DNA from: Geodermatophilus obscurus
GTDB taxonomy: Bacteria > Actinomycetota > Actinomycetes > Mycobacteriales > Geodermatophilaceae
Length of the DNA stretch: 64,000 bases
NCBI RefSeq assembly: GCF_900115395.1
Contig: NZ_FOWE01000011.1
Span: 62,001-126,000 of the forward strand
Reading direction: 5' to 3'
The notes below the pieces were generated by a model. That model did no database searches. It worked only from the letters and a program-made list of their open reading frames with translations, and was not told where the DNA came from. A program made the position numbers and the translations under genes. Below are positions 22,163-34,880 of the stretch, piece after piece. Each line of letters begins with the position of its first letter. The first letter of the stretch is position 1.

Positions 22163-22426
22163 TCAGTTCTCGCCGGCGGTGTGGGTCAGCAGACCCTCGT
22201 TGATCTCGCGCAGGGCGATGGACAGCGGCTTCTCCTGCGGGGCGGTGTCGACCAGCGGGCCCACGTACTCGAGCAGGCCCTCGGAGAGTTGGCTGTAGTA
22301 GGCGTTGATCTGCCGCGCACGCTTGGCGGCGAAGATGACCAGGCCGTACTTGCTGCTGGTGCGCTCGAGCAGCTCGTCGATCGGCGGGTTGGTGATGCCC
22401 TCGGGGGCGGGTGCGACTCCGGACAC
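22163..22426 (-). CDS. rpoZ: DNA-directed RNA polymerase subunit omega
   Basis: Small RNA polymerase subunit that chaperones beta-prime. The 87-residue protein has the omega signature [20 protein letters not shown] followed by [12 protein letters not shown] and a C-terminal [16 protein letters not shown] start at 22426. It sits 55 bp downstream of gmk, the usual gmk-rpoZ order. Confidence 0.97.
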   Translation of the reverse strand: MSGVAPAPEGITNPPIDELLERTSSKYGLVIFAAKRARQINAYYSQLSEGLLEYVGPLVDTAPQEKPLSIALREINEGLLTHTAGEN

Positions 22427-22481
22427 GGGCGCGTGTACTCCTCGGCTGGTCTGGGCGGGAGTGAGGGGCCTGTGCGGCCGG

Positions 22482-23084
22482 TCACTCGGAGGCGCCGGTC
22501 CTCGCGGACGACGGCGCAGCGAGCAAGGATACCAACTCGTCGGCCGCCCGTGCGACGTCGTCGTTGACCACCACGACGTCGAACTCCCCGGCGGCGTCGA
22601 GCTCGGCCTGCGCGATCGCCAGGCGGCGCTCCTGCACGGCCGGGGGCTCCGACCCGCGCCCGGCCAGCCGGCTCTTCAGCTCCGCCCACGAGGGCGGCGC
22701 GAGGAACACCAGCTGGGCATCGCCGTCGCGGGCGCGCACCTGGCGCGCGCCCTGCAGCTCGATCTCGAGCAGCGCCGGTGCCCCGGTCGCGAGTCGCTCG
22801 CGGACCGGGGCGGCCGGCGTGCCGTAGCGGTTGCCGGCGTACTCCGCCCACTCGAGCAGGCCGTCCTCGGCGACCAGCCGGTCGAACTCGGCGTCGGTGA
22901 GGAAGTGGTAGTGCACGCCGTCCACCTCACCGGGCCGTGCCCGCCGGGTGGTCACCGAGACCGACACCCAGACGTCGGGGTGGCGGCGGCGGACCTCCGC
23001 GACGACGGTGCCCTTGCCGACCCCGGAGGGGCCCGAGAGCACCGTCAGGCGTGCCGGGACCGGGGACCGTGGTGCAGTGGGCAA
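22482..23084 (-). CDS. gmk: Guanylate kinase
   Basis: Phosphorylates GMP to GDP. The 200-residue protein has the P-loop GPSGVGKGT at about residues 18-26, [19 protein letters not shown] (GMP-binding) and [12 protein letters not shown]. The TTG at 23084 is preferred because it leaves a normal short lead before the P-loop and follows a GAGGACGAC site; no ATG or GTG is suitably placed. It follows mihF by 59 bp. Confidence 0.95.
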   Translation of the reverse strand: MPTAPRSPVPARLTVLSGPSGVGKGTVVAEVRRRHPDVWVSVSVTTRRARPGEVDGVHYHFLTDAEFDRLVAEDGLLEWAEYAGNRYGTPAAPVRERLATGAPALLEIELQGARQVRARDGDAQLVFLAPPSWAELKSRLAGRGSEPPAVQERRLAIAQAELDAAGEFDVVVVNDDVARAADELVSLLAAPSSARTGASE

Positions 23085-23143
23085 CGCGTCGTCCTCGTCC
23101 TCGGTGCGGGGTGCGGCCGTGCGGGCTGTGCCGGCGCGCGGGC

Positions 23144-23500
23144 TCAGCTCGCCGAGTCGGCGGGCACCTGCTCGGCGACCACCGGCTCCCCGCCGAACTC
23201 CGTCTCCAGGGCCCGGCGCTGGTTGGCGCCCAGGCCGCGGACGCGGCGGGTCGGCGAGATCTCGAGCCGCTCCATGATCTTCGCAGCCCGCGCCTTGCCG
23301 ACGCCGGGCAGGGACTCCAGGACCGCGGAGACGCGCATCTTGCCGATCACCTCGTCGGTCTCGCCCTGACGCAGGACGTCGCCGACGGTGGCGCCCTTGC
23401 TCTTGAGCCGCTCGCGCAGTTCGGCGCGGGCCTTGCGGGCCGCGGCCGCCTTCTCGAGGGCGGCGGCGCGTTGTTCGGGTGACAGGTCGGGCAGGGGCAT
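23144..23500 (-). CDS. mihF: Actinobacterial integration host factor
   Basis: Nucleoid-associated DNA-binding protein, the mycobacterial/streptomycete-type IHF unrelated to the enterobacterial one. The 118-residue protein begins [20 protein letters not shown] and contains the helix-two-turn-helix [18 protein letters not shown] followed by [15 protein letters not shown]. The ATG at 23500 matches the family N-terminus; an ATG at 23512 would add four residues. It heads the mihF-gmk-rpoZ run after a leader of about 210 bases. Confidence 0.95.
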   Translation of the reverse strand: MPLPDLSPEQRAAALEKAAAARKARAELRERLKSKGATVGDVLRQGETDEVIGKMRVSAVLESLPGVGKARAAKIMERLEISPTRRVRGLGANQRRALETEFGGEPVVAEQVPADSAS

Positions 23501-23721
23501 GGTGCGTCCCATCGTGTCGTCGCAGGGGTCGGACCCCGGCGTCTGCGTGCTCTGTGTCCGTGCCGTCGGGGCGCCCGTGGTCTCGGGCTTCGGCGGTCAA
23601 CCTAGTAACCGGGAATGCGCAGGTCACGCGCGAGGCGCGCGACGTTTCCGATCTCCGTTCGCCCGCACTTCACGCTCCGTCCACCCGGTGTGTGACGGTG
23701 CGTGAGACCCGCAGGTCGGAA

Positions 23722-23727
23722 AGTATA
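23722..23727 (-). promoter_or_regulatory. Minus-10 (TATACT) of the mihF-gmk-rpoZ operon
   Basis: TATACT is close to the consensus and lies in an AT-rich island, unusual here. A short inverted repeat ATACG/CGTAT overlaps it and could be a regulator site. No convincing minus-35 is seen. Transcription would start near 23714, leaving a long leader. Confidence 0.5.
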
Positions 23728-23780
23728 CGAAACGTATTAGGACCGCTATCGTGCGGGGAAACACGCGGGGGACGACACGC

Positions 23781-23812
23781 CGGGCGGACGGAGGCCGGGC
23801 TCCGTCCGCCCG
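23781..23812 (-). terminator. Terminator of the pyr operon after pyrF
   Basis: Perfect 13-bp arms (23781-23793 and 23800-23812) enclose GCCGGG, 17 bases beyond the pyrF stop. There is no U-run. It separates the pyr operon from mihF. Confidence 0.65.
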
Positions 23813-23828
23813 CGGGCGCCCCGGCGCC

Positions 23829-24719
23829 TCAGCCGAGCGCCTCCGCCCAGCGGGCGGCCGCGGCGCGCAGGGCGGCGGGGTCCGGCCCGGCGGCGAGCAC
23901 GTCACGGGAGACGGTCGGGACGACCGCGCGGCCGGTGCCGAACAGCCGCCGCAGGTCGGCGGGGGTGCCGCCCTGGGTGCCCAGTCCGGGGGCCAGCACC
24001 GGGCCGCCGAGGCCGTCGAGGTCGACGTCGAGCTCGCGCAGGGTCGCCCCGACGACGACGCCGAAGGACCCCGTCGTGGCACCCCAGCGGCTGCCGAGGT
24101 CCTGCACCCCGCCGACGTCGGGCAGCGGGTCGCCGACCACCCAGCCCGGGGTGTTCCACCCGCGCACGGTGTCGACGACGACCTGCGCCACCGACCGCTC
24201 CCCCACCGCCGCGGACTGCAGCGCCGCGGCGTCGGGGTTGGACGTGCGGGCGAGGACGAACAGCCCGCTCCCCGTCAGCCGCGCGGTGTCGACGGCCGGC
24301 TGCAGCGCGCCCGGGCCCAGGTAGGGACTGACGGTGAGCGCGTCGACGGCCATGGGGTGCTCCGGGCGCAGCACGTCGGCGTAGGCGTCCATGGTCGAGC
24401 CGATGTCACCGCGCTTGGCGTCGAGCAGCACCAGCGCACCGGCCGCCCGGGCGCCGGCGACGGCGTCCTCGAGCACGGCGAGCCCACGCGAGCCGTGCCG
24501 CTCGTAGAACGCCGACTGCGGCTTGAGCACCGCGACCTCGCCGGCGAGGGCCTCGACGACGGCGTCGGTGAAGCGGCGCAGCCCGTCGACGTCGTCGGGC
24601 AGGCCCCAGCGCTCCAGCAGCGGGGCGTGCGGGTCGAGGCCCACGCACAGCGGGCCGCGCGCGGCGACGGCGTCGGCGAGGCGCTGCCCGAACGGCACGG
24701 TCTCGAACGGGGTGCTCAC
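23829..24719 (-). CDS. pyrF: Orotidine 5'-phosphate decarboxylase (type 2)
   Basis: Last step of UMP synthesis. The 296-residue protein is the mycobacterial-type OMP decarboxylase: CVGLDPHAPLLERWG near residue 25, FYERHGSRGLAVLE and the catalytic LLDAKRGDIGST loop with Lys and two Asp. GTG at 24719 overlaps the pyrD stop as GTGA. It ends the pyr operon. Confidence 0.97.
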   Translation of the reverse strand: MSTPFETVPFGQRLADAVAARGPLCVGLDPHAPLLERWGLPDDVDGLRRFTDAVVEALAGEVAVLKPQSAFYERHGSRGLAVLEDAVAGARAAGALVLLDAKRGDIGSTMDAYADVLRPEHPMAVDALTVSPYLGPGALQPAVDTARLTGSGLFVLARTSNPDAAALQSAAVGERSVAQVVVDTVRGWNTPGWVVGDPLPDVGGVQDLGSRWGATTGSFGVVVGATLRELDVDLDGLGGPVLAPGLGTQGGTPADLRRLFGTGRAVVPTVSRDVLAAGPDPAALRAAAARWAEALG

Positions 24720-26079
24720 CGCGGCACCGACCGGGGCAGGGTGTCGCCGAGGGCGGCGATGCAGTCGCGGGCGAGGAACGGGTCGGCGAACGCGCCGGAG
24801 GCGGACTGCACGGCGTCGGCGCCGGCCTCGTACAGGGCCGCGAACGAGGCCACGTCGGTGACCCCGCCCATCGCCAGCACGTCGAAGCGGTGCCCGCCGG
24901 CCCCCCGCAGCGTGACCAGGCGGCGGGTGAGGTCGAGCGCGTGCCCGCGGACGGCCGCACCCGACAGCCCGGCCACCGCGCGGCCGGGGAAGGTCGGCTC
25001 GCCGTCGCTGCGCACCACCCGGCTCGGCACCGTGTTGATGCCGGCGACGCCGTCGACCAGCGGCGCCAGCCGGGGCACCAGCGCGGCGAGGCGGTCGGCG
25101 TCGAGCCAGGAGATCTTGGCGACCAGGCCGGTGCGGTCGTCCAGCGCCCGCCGCACGGCCTCGACGACGGCGACCGTGGCGTCGGCGTCGAGGCACAGCG
25201 GCGGCTTCACGCCGTCGTCGGCGGCCGCGCTCAGGGTGTTCGGGCAGGACAGGTTGAGCTCGACCACCTCGGCGCCGGCCTCCTGCGCCATGCAGGCGAC
25301 GCGGGCGAAGTCGTCCGCCAGCGCCGTCCCGTCGCCGGACCCCATGACGCTGACCAGCAGCAGCTGGTCGTCGTCGACGGCGGTCAGCGACCGCTCGAGG
25401 TCGGGCATCCACTCCTCCGGCGACGGCGAGGGCACGCCGAAGGAGTTGACCGTGCTGACGCCGGGGTCGCCGGGCGCTACCCAGTCCCAGGGGTCGGAGA
25501 CGACCACCTCGCCCGGCGGCCGGGGCGCGAACGTCCAGTTCGGCCGGGCGTTCGGCTCGTGCGCGCGGCTGCGCACGGTCTTGTAGGTGAGCACGCTGAA
25601 CCCGTTGCGCGCGTGGTAGCGCACCCACTCCTCGCCGCCGCCCAGCACGCACGCCGGCACCCCGAGCGGGAAGCCGACGTCGCGGCCGAGCACCCGCCAG
25701 CGCCGGTCCCCCGCCCGCGGGCGCCCAGGCAGCCGCGGGCCGACCGGCGTCGTCAGGTTCTCCCGGTAGGAGCGCAGCACGTCGTAGGACGGCGTCCGGA
25801 CGCCGTGGGCGGCGAGCAGGCCGCCGTGCCCGGCGGAGTACGCGACCCGGGTGAGCAGCGGCAGGTCCTCCTCGCCGGCCTCCCCCGCCGCGAGCCGCGC
25901 GGTCAGGCGTCCGGCGTCCGCCCGCAGGGCGTCGAGCTGCGCGGCCGGCGGGGTGGCGAAGCGGGTGACGCCGGCCAGGAACGCCGCGGGCAGCCCGTCG
26001 AGCAGCCCGCGTGCTACCAGCTCGTCGCGCAGCCGTGCCACGACGCCCGGGGAGGAGCCATCAGCGCGACAGAGGCTGC

Positions 26080-26083
<4 letters not shown>
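24716..26083 (-). CDS. pyrD: Dihydroorotate dehydrogenase-like protein, long form
   Basis: Oxidises dihydroorotate to orotate with FMN. The C-terminal 310 residues look like the PyrD barrel: [26 protein letters not shown], and ELNLSCPNT containing a cysteine at the class 1 catalytic-base position, with late glycine-rich phosphate-binding strands. At 455 residues it is about 100-140 longer than the usual class 1 or 2 enzyme, because of a helical N-terminal region of about 130 residues. GTG at 26083 overlaps carB; its stop overlaps pyrF. The position between carB and pyrF supports the role; electron acceptor unknown. Confidence 0.82.
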
Positions 26084-29372
<3,289 letters not shown>

Positions 29373-29373
<1 letters not shown>

Positions 29374-30494
29374 CAGCGCTGCTCCTCCATCAGGTCGACG
29401 AACCGGCCGAACAGCGGCGCGGCGTCGTGCGGGCCGGCGGCGGACTCGGGGTGGAACTGGACGCTGAACGCCGGGGCGTCGAGCAAGCGCAGCCCCTCGA
29501 CGACGTCGTCGTTGAGGCCCACGTGGCTGACCTCGACCCGGCCGTGGGCGGTGTCGGTGGCGCGGTCCAGCGGCGCGTCGACGGCGAACCCGTGGTTGTG
29601 GCTGGTGACCCGGACGGTGCCGCTGACCCGGTCGAGCACCGGCTGGTTGAGCCCGCGGTGACCGAAGCGCAGCTTGTAGGTGCCCAGGCCCAGCGCGCGG
29701 CCGAGGATCTGGTTGCCGAAGCAGATGCCGAACAGCGGCCGGCCGGCGTCGAGGACGCCCCGCACCGCCGCCACCGCGTAGTCGGCCGCGGCCGGGTCGC
29801 CGGGGCCGTTGGAGAGGAAGACGCCGTCGGGGCCGTGCTCGAGCAGGTCGGCCGCCGTCGCGGTGGAGGGCAGCACGTGGGTCTCGACGCCGAGCGCGGC
29901 CAGGTGCCGCGGGGTGGCGGTCTTGATGCCGAGGTCCAGCGCGGCGATGGTGAACCGCTTCTCCCCCGCCGCCGGGACGACGTAGGGCTCGCGGGTGCTC
30001 ACCTGCGGGGCGAGGTCGGCGCCGGTCATGCCCTCGGCGGCCCGCACGCGGGCGAGCAGGGCGTCGACCGCATCCTCGCCCCACCCGCCCGGCTCGCTGC
30101 TGATGCCCGCGCGCATGGCGCCGCGCTCGCGCAGGTGCCGGGTGAGCGCGCGGGTGTCGATGCCGCTGATCCCGACCACGCCCTGCGCGGCCAGCTCGTC
30201 GTCCAGGCTGCCGGTGGCGCGCCAGTTGGCCGGGCGGCGGGCGGGGTCGCGGACGACGAAGCCGGCCACCCACATGCGGCTGCTCTCGTCGTCCTCGCCG
30301 TTGACCCCGGTGTTGCCGACGTGCGGCGCGGTCATGGTGACGATCTGGCCGGCGTAGCTCGGGTCGGTCAGCGTCTCCTGGTAGCCGGTCATCCCGGTGG
30401 CGAACACCGCCTCGCCGACCGTCGTCCCGACCTTCCCGTAGGCCTCGCCGCGGAACGTCCTGCCGTCCTCGAGCACGAGGATCGCGTCTGTCAA
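29373..30494 (-). CDS. carA: Carbamoyl-phosphate synthase, small (glutaminase) subunit
   Basis: Releases ammonia from glutamine for CarB. The 373-residue protein has the N-terminal CPSase domain ([20 protein letters not shown]) and a class I glutamine amidotransferase domain with [11 protein letters not shown] (nucleophile Cys) and SVQFHPE (His/Glu). The TTG start at 30494 overlaps the pyrC stop as TTGA. The family N-terminus fits ([17 protein letters not shown]), so the TTG is credible. Confidence 0.97.
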
Positions 30495-31792
30495 CGCACT
30501 GCCTTTCCGTCCAGAACGGTCGGGACGCCCCGCAGGAACGTCGCGACCACCCGGCCCGGGAGCTCCCGGCCGGCGTAGGGGCTGTTGCGGCTACGGCTGG
30601 CCAGCGCGGCCGGGTCGACGGTGGCCCGGGCGGCGGGGTCGAGCAGCAGCAGGTTGGCCGGCTCGCCGGGCGCCAGGGGGCGACCGTGCGCCTGGAGACC
30701 CCGCCCGTCCAGGCGGCCGATGGCCGCCGGGCGCACCGACATGCGGTCGGCGACGCCGGCCCAGTCGAGCAGGCCGGGCTCCACCAGCGTCTCGACCACG
30801 ATCGACAGCGCCTGCTCCAGCCCGAGCATCCCGGGCCGGGCCTGCGCCCACTCGCTCTCCTTGTCCTCCACCGCGTGCGGCGCGTGGTCGGTGGCGACGG
30901 CGTCGATCGTGCCGTCGGCCAGGCCGGCGCGGAGGGCCTCGACGTCGGCGTCGGTGCGCAGCGGCGGGTTGACCTTGAACACCGGGTCGTAGGTCTCCGC
31001 GCAGGCCTCGGTGAGCAGCAGGTGGTGCGGGGTGACCTCCGCGGTCACCTGCACGCCGCGCGACTTCGCCCACCGCAGGATCTCCACCGACCCGGCGGTG
31101 GACACGTGGCAGACGTGCAGCCGGGCGCCCACGTGCTGGGCCAGCAGCACGTCGCGGGCGATGACGGCCTCCTCGGCGGCGGCCGGCCAGCCGGTCAGCC
31201 CGAGCCGCGCCGACCGGTGGCCCTCGTTCATCTGCGCGCCGGCGGTCAGCCGCGGCTCCTCGGCGTGCTGGGCGACGACGCCGTCGAGGGCCTTGACGTA
31301 CTCCAGTGCCCGCCGCATCAGCGCGGGGTCGGCGACGCAGTGCCCGTCGTCGGAGAACACCCGCACGCGGGCGGCGGAGTCGGCCATCGCGCCGAGCTCG
31401 GCCAGCCGCTCGCCGCGCAGCCCGACGGTCACCGCCCCCACCGGGACGACGTCGACCAGCCCGGCCTGCCGGCCCAGCCGCCACACCTGCTCGACGACGC
31501 CGGCGGTGTCGGCGACCGGGTCGGTGTTGGCCATGGCGTGCACCGCGGTGAAGCCGCCCAGCGCCGCGGCACGGCTGCCGGTCTCGACGGTCTCGGCGTC
31601 CTCGCGGCCGGGCTCGCGCAGGTGGGTGTGCAGGTCGACCAGGCCGGGCAGGGCGACCAGCCCGCCGGCGTCGACCACCGTGGCCCCGGTCGCGGACAGC
31701 CGGTCCCCGATCGCGGCGATCCGGCCGTCGGCGAGCAGCAGGTCGGCGGGGTCGCCGCCGAGGACGCGCGCCCCCTTGATCAGGTACGTCAC
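30491..31792 (-). CDS. pyrC: Dihydroorotase (class I)
   Basis: Cyclises carbamoyl aspartate to dihydroorotate. The 433-residue amidohydrolase shows the zinc motif [10 protein letters not shown], the substrate-binding MANTDP, and later zinc ligands in AQHAEE, CHVSTAG and ATDHAPH. GTG at 31792 overlaps the pyrB stop; the stop overlaps carA. Many actinobacteria have a small membrane-protein gene between pyrC and carA; here none is present. Confidence 0.97.
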   Translation of the reverse strand: MTYLIKGARVLGGDPADLLLADGRIAAIGDRLSATGATVVDAGGLVALPGLVDLHTHLREPGREDAETVETGSRAAALGGFTAVHAMANTDPVADTAGVVEQVWRLGRQAGLVDVVPVGAVTVGLRGERLAELGAMADSAARVRVFSDDGHCVADPALMRRALEYVKALDGVVAQHAEEPRLTAGAQMNEGHRSARLGLTGWPAAAEEAVIARDVLLAQHVGARLHVCHVSTAGSVEILRWAKSRGVQVTAEVTPHHLLLTEACAETYDPVFKVNPPLRTDADVEALRAGLADGTIDAVATDHAPHAVEDKESEWAQARPGMLGLEQALSIVVETLVEPGLLDWAGVADRMSVRPAAIGRLDGRGLQAHGRPLAPGEPANLLLLDPAARATVDPAALASRSRNSPYAGRELPGRVVATFLRGVPTVLDGKAVR

Positions 31793-32709
31793 CGGGTCGA
31801 GCCTCCGAGCAGCAGGTAGAGCACGGCCATGCGGACGCTGACGCCGTTGCCGACCTGCTCGACGATCGTCGAGCGGACCGAGTCGGCGACGTCGGCGGCG
31901 ATCTCCATGCCGCGGTTCATCGGGCCGGGGTGCATGACGATCGCCTCGTCGGGCAGCGCGGCCATCCGCCGGGCGTCGAGGCCGTAGCGGCGGCTGTACT
32001 CGCGCGCGCTGGGGAAGAACGAGGCGTTCATCCGCTCGGCCTGGACGCGCAGCATCATCACCGCGTCGGCCTTCGGCAGCACGGCGTCGAGGTCGTAGGA
32101 GACCCCCACCGGCCAGGAGCCCACGCCCACCGGCAGCAGCGTGGGCGGGGCGACGAGGGTGACCTCGGCGCCCAGCGTGGTCAGCAGCCAGACGTTGGAG
32201 CGGGCCACCCGGCTGTGCAGGACGTCGCCGACGATCGCCACCCGGACGCCGTCGAGGCGGCCCAGCCGGTGGCGGATCGTGTAGGCGTCGAGCAGCGCCT
32301 GGGTGGGGTGCTCGTGGGTGCCGTCGCCGGCGTTGACGACGCTGCCCCGCACCCAGTTCGCGAGCCGGTGCGGGGCGCCGCTCGCCGAATGCCGGACGAC
32401 GATCGCGTCGGCCCCCATCGCCTCCAGCGTCAGCGCGGTGTCCTTGAGGCTCTCGCCCTTGGAGACGCTGCTGCCCTTGGCGCTGAAGTTGATGACGTCC
32501 GCGGACAGGCGCTTGGCGGCGAGCTCGAAGGAGATGCGGGTGCGGGTGGAGTCCTCGTAGAAGAGGTTGACCACCGTGCGCCCGCGAAGCGTGGGCAGCT
32601 TCTTGACCTCGCGGCCGGCCAGCGCCTGGTCGATCTGCGCGGCGGTGTCGAGGACGAGCGTGGCGTCGGCGCGGTCGAGGTCGGCCGCCTCCAGCAGGTG
32701 GCGCTTCAC
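31789..32709 (-). CDS. pyrB: Aspartate carbamoyltransferase catalytic subunit
   Basis: Forms carbamoyl aspartate from carbamoyl phosphate and aspartate. The 306-residue protein has the carbamoyl-phosphate loop [21 protein letters not shown], and HPGPMNRG. There is no pyrI regulatory subunit nearby. GTG at 32709 overlaps the pyrR stop as GTGA, and its stop overlaps pyrC. Confidence 0.98.
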   Translation of the reverse strand: MKRHLLEAADLDRADATLVLDTAAQIDQALAGREVKKLPTLRGRTVVNLFYEDSTRTRISFELAAKRLSADVINFSAKGSSVSKGESLKDTALTLEAMGADAIVVRHSASGAPHRLANWVRGSVVNAGDGTHEHPTQALLDAYTIRHRLGRLDGVRVAIVGDVLHSRVARSNVWLLTTLGAEVTLVAPPTLLPVGVGSWPVGVSYDLDAVLPKADAVMMLRVQAERMNASFFPSAREYSRRYGLDARRMAALPDEAIVMHPGPMNRGMEIAADVADSVRSTIVEQVGNGVSVRMAVLYLLLGGSTR

Positions 32710-33290
32710 GCTCTGCTCCCCTCCTCCGTCACCAGGACCTCGTCGGTGCCGTCGGTCTCGGCGAGGTGCACCCGCACCTGCTGCGCGCGGGAGGTGGGCA
32801 CGTTCTTGCCCACGTAGTCGGCGCGGATGGGCAGCTCGCGGTGGCCGCGGTCGACCAGCACGGCGAGCTGCACCGTGCGCGGCCGGCCGAGGTCGCGCAG
32901 CGCGTCGAGGGCCGCGCGCACCGAGCGCCCGGAGAACAGGACGTCGTCGACCAGGACGACCAGCCGGCCGTCGATGCCCTGCGCCGGCAGGACGGTGTCC
33001 TCCAGCGCCCGGACGCCGCGCATCCGCAGGTCGTCGCGGTAGAGGGTGATGTCGACGGTGCCGACGTCGACCGCCGTGCCGCTGAAGGCGGCGACCCGGG
33101 CGGCCAGGCGGCGGGCGAGCGGGGCGCCGCGGGTCGGGATGCCCACCAGCACGAGGTCGGGCAACTGCTCGCCGGCCTTCTCGATGAGCTGGTGCGCCAT
33201 CCGGTCGACCACGCGGGCGACGTCGGCGGGGGCGAGCAGGACGCCGGCGGTGGACGTGCGGCTCGCAGCGGGCTCGGGTGAGCCGGCCAT
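32706..33290 (-). CDS. pyrR: Bifunctional pyr operon regulator / uracil phosphoribosyltransferase
   Basis: UMP-responsive RNA-binding regulator that also converts uracil to UMP. The 194-residue type I phosphoribosyltransferase has the PRPP loop [18 protein letters not shown] and [14 protein letters not shown]. The ATG at 33290 follows AAGGAGG at 4 bases. That ribosome site is one strand of an RNA hairpin with a PyrR-like loop at 33296-33332, so PyrR may repress its own translation and, through GTGA coupling, pyrB and later genes. Confidence 0.96.
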   Translation of the reverse strand: MAGSPEPAASRTSTAGVLLAPADVARVVDRMAHQLIEKAGEQLPDLVLVGIPTRGAPLARRLAARVAAFSGTAVDVGTVDITLYRDDLRMRGVRALEDTVLPAQGIDGRLVVLVDDVLFSGRSVRAALDALRDLGRPRTVQLAVLVDRGHRELPIRADYVGKNVPTSRAQQVRVHLAETDGTDEVLVTEEGSRA

Positions 33291-33295
33291 CAGGC

Positions 33296-33332
33296 CTCCT
33301 TCCCCGCCTCACGGGACGGGTCGTTAAAGGAG
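33296..33332 (-). promoter_or_regulatory. PyrR-binding RNA hairpin sequestering the pyrR ribosome site
   Basis: In the RNA, CUCCUU (33332-33327) can pair with AAGGAG (33301-33296), which is the pyrR Shine-Dalgarno. An upper stem CCCG, a bulged U, and CC pair with GG and CGGG around the loop CGUGA. The GUCC-loop-GAGGC arrangement resembles the known PyrR-binding consensus (GUCC-AGAGAGGC type). Bound PyrR would therefore hide the ribosome site. The structure is seen; the binding is inferred from PyrR biology. Confidence 0.7.
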
Positions 33333-33349
33333 CGGGTGGACCGGGGCCG

Positions 33350-33355
33350 ACCGTA
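33350..33355 (-). promoter_or_regulatory. Candidate minus-10 (TACGGT) of the pyr operon
   Basis: TACGGT lies about 60 bases before the pyrR ATG, so the RNA would begin just upstream of the PyrR hairpin. The minus-35 is weak. Confidence 0.4.
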
Positions 33356-33465
33356 CTGCACCCGGTCGGGTGACCGTCGTCGCGCCTGGTGGTCCCGCAG
33401 GTCCGTGCGGGTGACCATGAGTTCCCCGGGTGGGGGATCTGCTGTTGCGGTCCCCGACGAACCAG

Positions 33466-33471
33466 TACGCT
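33466..33471 (+). promoter_or_regulatory. Candidate minus-10 (TACGCT) of bldD
   Basis: TACGCT lies 49 bases before the bldD ATG, divergent from the pyr promoter. A TGTTGC stretch 17 bases upstream is a possible but weak minus-35. Confidence 0.4.
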
Positions 33472-33520
33472 GCGTGACGACCATGCCCCGGACACGACGA
33501 CGGACAGTGAGCAGACACGC

Positions 33521-34063
33521 ATGAGCACCGATTACTCGCGGGCCCTCGGTGCCCGGCTGCGGGCGATCCGCAACCAGCAGGGCCTCTCCCTGCAGGGGGT
33601 GGAGGACAAGTCCCACGGGCGCTGGAAGGCCGTCGTCGTCGGCTCCTACGAGCGCGGCGACCGGGCGGTGACCGTCCAGCGCCTGTCCGAGCTGGCCGTC
33701 TTCTACGGCGTGCCGGTGTCCGAGCTGCTGCCCGACCCGCGGCCGTCGTCGGCCGTCACGTCGACGACGAAGATCGTGCTGAACCTCGAGTCGCTGGGCT
33801 CGCTGCCCGCCGACGAGGCCGGCCCGCTGGCCCGCTACGCCTCGACCATCCAGGCCCAGCGGCACGACTACAACGGCAAGGTCCTCTCCATCCGCGCGGA
33901 GGACCTCAAGTCGCTGGCGATCATCTACGACATGAGCCCCGACGAGCTCACGACCCGGCTCATCGAGTGGGGCGTGCTCAAGCCCGGCGGCATGGAGTCG
34001 CTCGGCGCCGGTGCCGACGACGACGACGAGGCCTGGACCGACCGGCGCCGCAGCCCCCGCTGA
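33521..34063 (+). CDS. bldD: BldD-like developmental regulator, c-di-GMP binding
   Basis: A 180-residue transcription factor. The N-terminal XRE helix-turn-helix (about residues 8-70) includes [19 protein letters not shown]. The C-terminal domain has both halves of the c-di-GMP signature: Arg114-His-Asp116, an eight-residue spacer, and Arg125-Ala-Glu-Asp128. These positions match, from memory, those of Streptomyces BldD, where a c-di-GMP tetramer drives dimerisation. In Streptomyces it represses sporulation genes; here the target set is unknown. The ATG at 33521 follows GAGCAG weakly. It is divergent from pyrR. Confidence 0.92.
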   Translation: MSTDYSRALGARLRAIRNQQGLSLQGVEDKSHGRWKAVVVGSYERGDRAVTVQRLSELAVFYGVPVSELLPDPRPSSAVTSTTKIVLNLESLGSLPADEAGPLARYASTIQAQRHDYNGKVLSIRAEDLKSLAIIYDMSPDELTTRLIEWGVLKPGGMESLGAGADDDDEAWTDRRRSPR

Positions 34064-34079
34064 CCTCCCGCCGCGCGCC

Positions 34080-34115
34080 CGAGGCCCGCTCCGGCACCCG
34101 CCGGGGCGGGCCTCG
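34080..34115 (+). terminator. Terminator of bldD
   Basis: A 16-bp stem including one G-U pair (34080-34095 with 34100-34115) closes the four-base loop ACCC, 17 bases after the bldD stop. No U-run follows. Confidence 0.7.
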
Positions 34116-34259
34116 CCGCGTCCCGGGGTCGTGGCCCCAGCAGCCGGGTGTGCACTCACCGGGGCCTCGGAGCCCCCAGTGACCCCGGTGGGCGCACACC
34201 GCGGTGCTGCCCGCGGGCGGGCGGCGGGCGGAGCACGCGGAACTGTCGGTGGGCGGTCC

Positions 34260-34265
34260 TAGCGT
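34260..34265 (+). promoter_or_regulatory. Candidate minus-10 (TAGCGT) of the small gene at 34304
   Basis: TAGCGT precedes the small open frame by 38 bases and no minus-35 is clear. The rest of 34116-34303 shows no gene. Confidence 0.35.
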
Positions 34266-34303
34266 CGGGGACGGTGACACCGAGCCCCCCGAGGAGCACC
34301 CCC

Positions 34304-34453
34304 ATGAGCACCGTCCCGTCCGTCCCGCTGCCCGACCGCGACGCGGCGCTCGCGGCCGGCCGCCGGGCCGCGCTGCGCCGGCAGCGCCGGCTGGGCGCCG
34401 GCGCCCGGGCCGCGGCGATGCTGGCCGCCGCCGAGGCCGGTCACCGCTGCTGA
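34304..34453 (+). CDS. Small Arg/Ala-rich protein (49 residues)
   Basis: The short frame begins MSTVPSVPLPDRDAALAAGRR, is followed by an Arg-rich amphipathic stretch, and ends in Gly-His-Arg-Cys. The ATG has GGAG 9 bases upstream and a candidate promoter before it, which argues for real expression. No family is recognised. It is convergent with nusB, 13 bp away. The basic helix might bind nucleic acid or membrane; this is speculation. Confidence 0.5.
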   Translation: MSTVPSVPLPDRDAALAAGRRAALRRQRRLGAGARAAAMLAAAEAGHRC

Positions 34454-34466
34454 GCGGCGACCGGGC

Positions 34467-34880
34467 TCACGACGAGGAGGTGGGCACCTCGGTGTCGAGG
34501 ATGGCGCCGAGGACGCCGTTGACGTAGGCCGGCGAGTCGTCGGTCGACAGCGACCGGGCCAGCTCCACCGCCTCGTCGATGACGACGGCGTCAGGCACGT
34601 CGTCGGCCCAGAGCAGCTCGAACACCGCCATGCGCAGGATCGCGCGGTCGACGTCGGGCAGCCGCTGCAGCGACCAGCCGCGGGCGTGCTCCTCGATCAG
34701 CTCGTCGATGCGCCCGGCGTGCGCGGCGACACCCTCCACCAGCCGGACGGCGTGGTCGGGCACCGGCGGGTTGGCCAACGCGACCCGCTCGCGGAGCGTC
34801 TCGATGGGGTCGTCGCCGCGCAGGTCGGCCGCGTAGAGGACGTCGACGGCGCGCTTGCGCGCCTTGGTGCGGGCGGCCAT
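34467..34880 (-). CDS. nusB: Transcription antitermination protein NusB
   Basis: RNA-binding antitermination factor for rRNA operons, partner of NusE/S10. The 137-residue helical protein has the ARTKARKRAVDVLYAADLRG N-terminus and LLWADDVPDAVVIDEAVELA. It is 38 bp downstream of efp. There is no good Shine-Dalgarno, and the start codon lies in a perfect 14-bp tandem duplication (34879-34906). Confidence 0.96.
   Translation of the reverse strand: MAARTKARKRAVDVLYAADLRGDDPIETLRERVALANPPVPDHAVRLVEGVAAHAGRIDELIEEHARGWSLQRLPDVDRAILRMAVFELLWADDVPDAVVIDEAVELARSLSTDDSPAYVNGVLGAILDTEVPTSSS

Larger units (their letters stand above)
23501..23828. other. 328-bp intergenic region between pyrF and mihF
   Basis: It contains no credible coding frame. 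From the pyrF side it holds the pyrF hairpin terminator (23781-23812), a locally AT-rich island with a TATACT minus-10 and the inverted repeat ATACG-AAA-CGTAT (23725-23737), and then about 210 bases that would form the mihF 5' leader. I see no known riboswitch in that leader. Confidence 0.6.
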
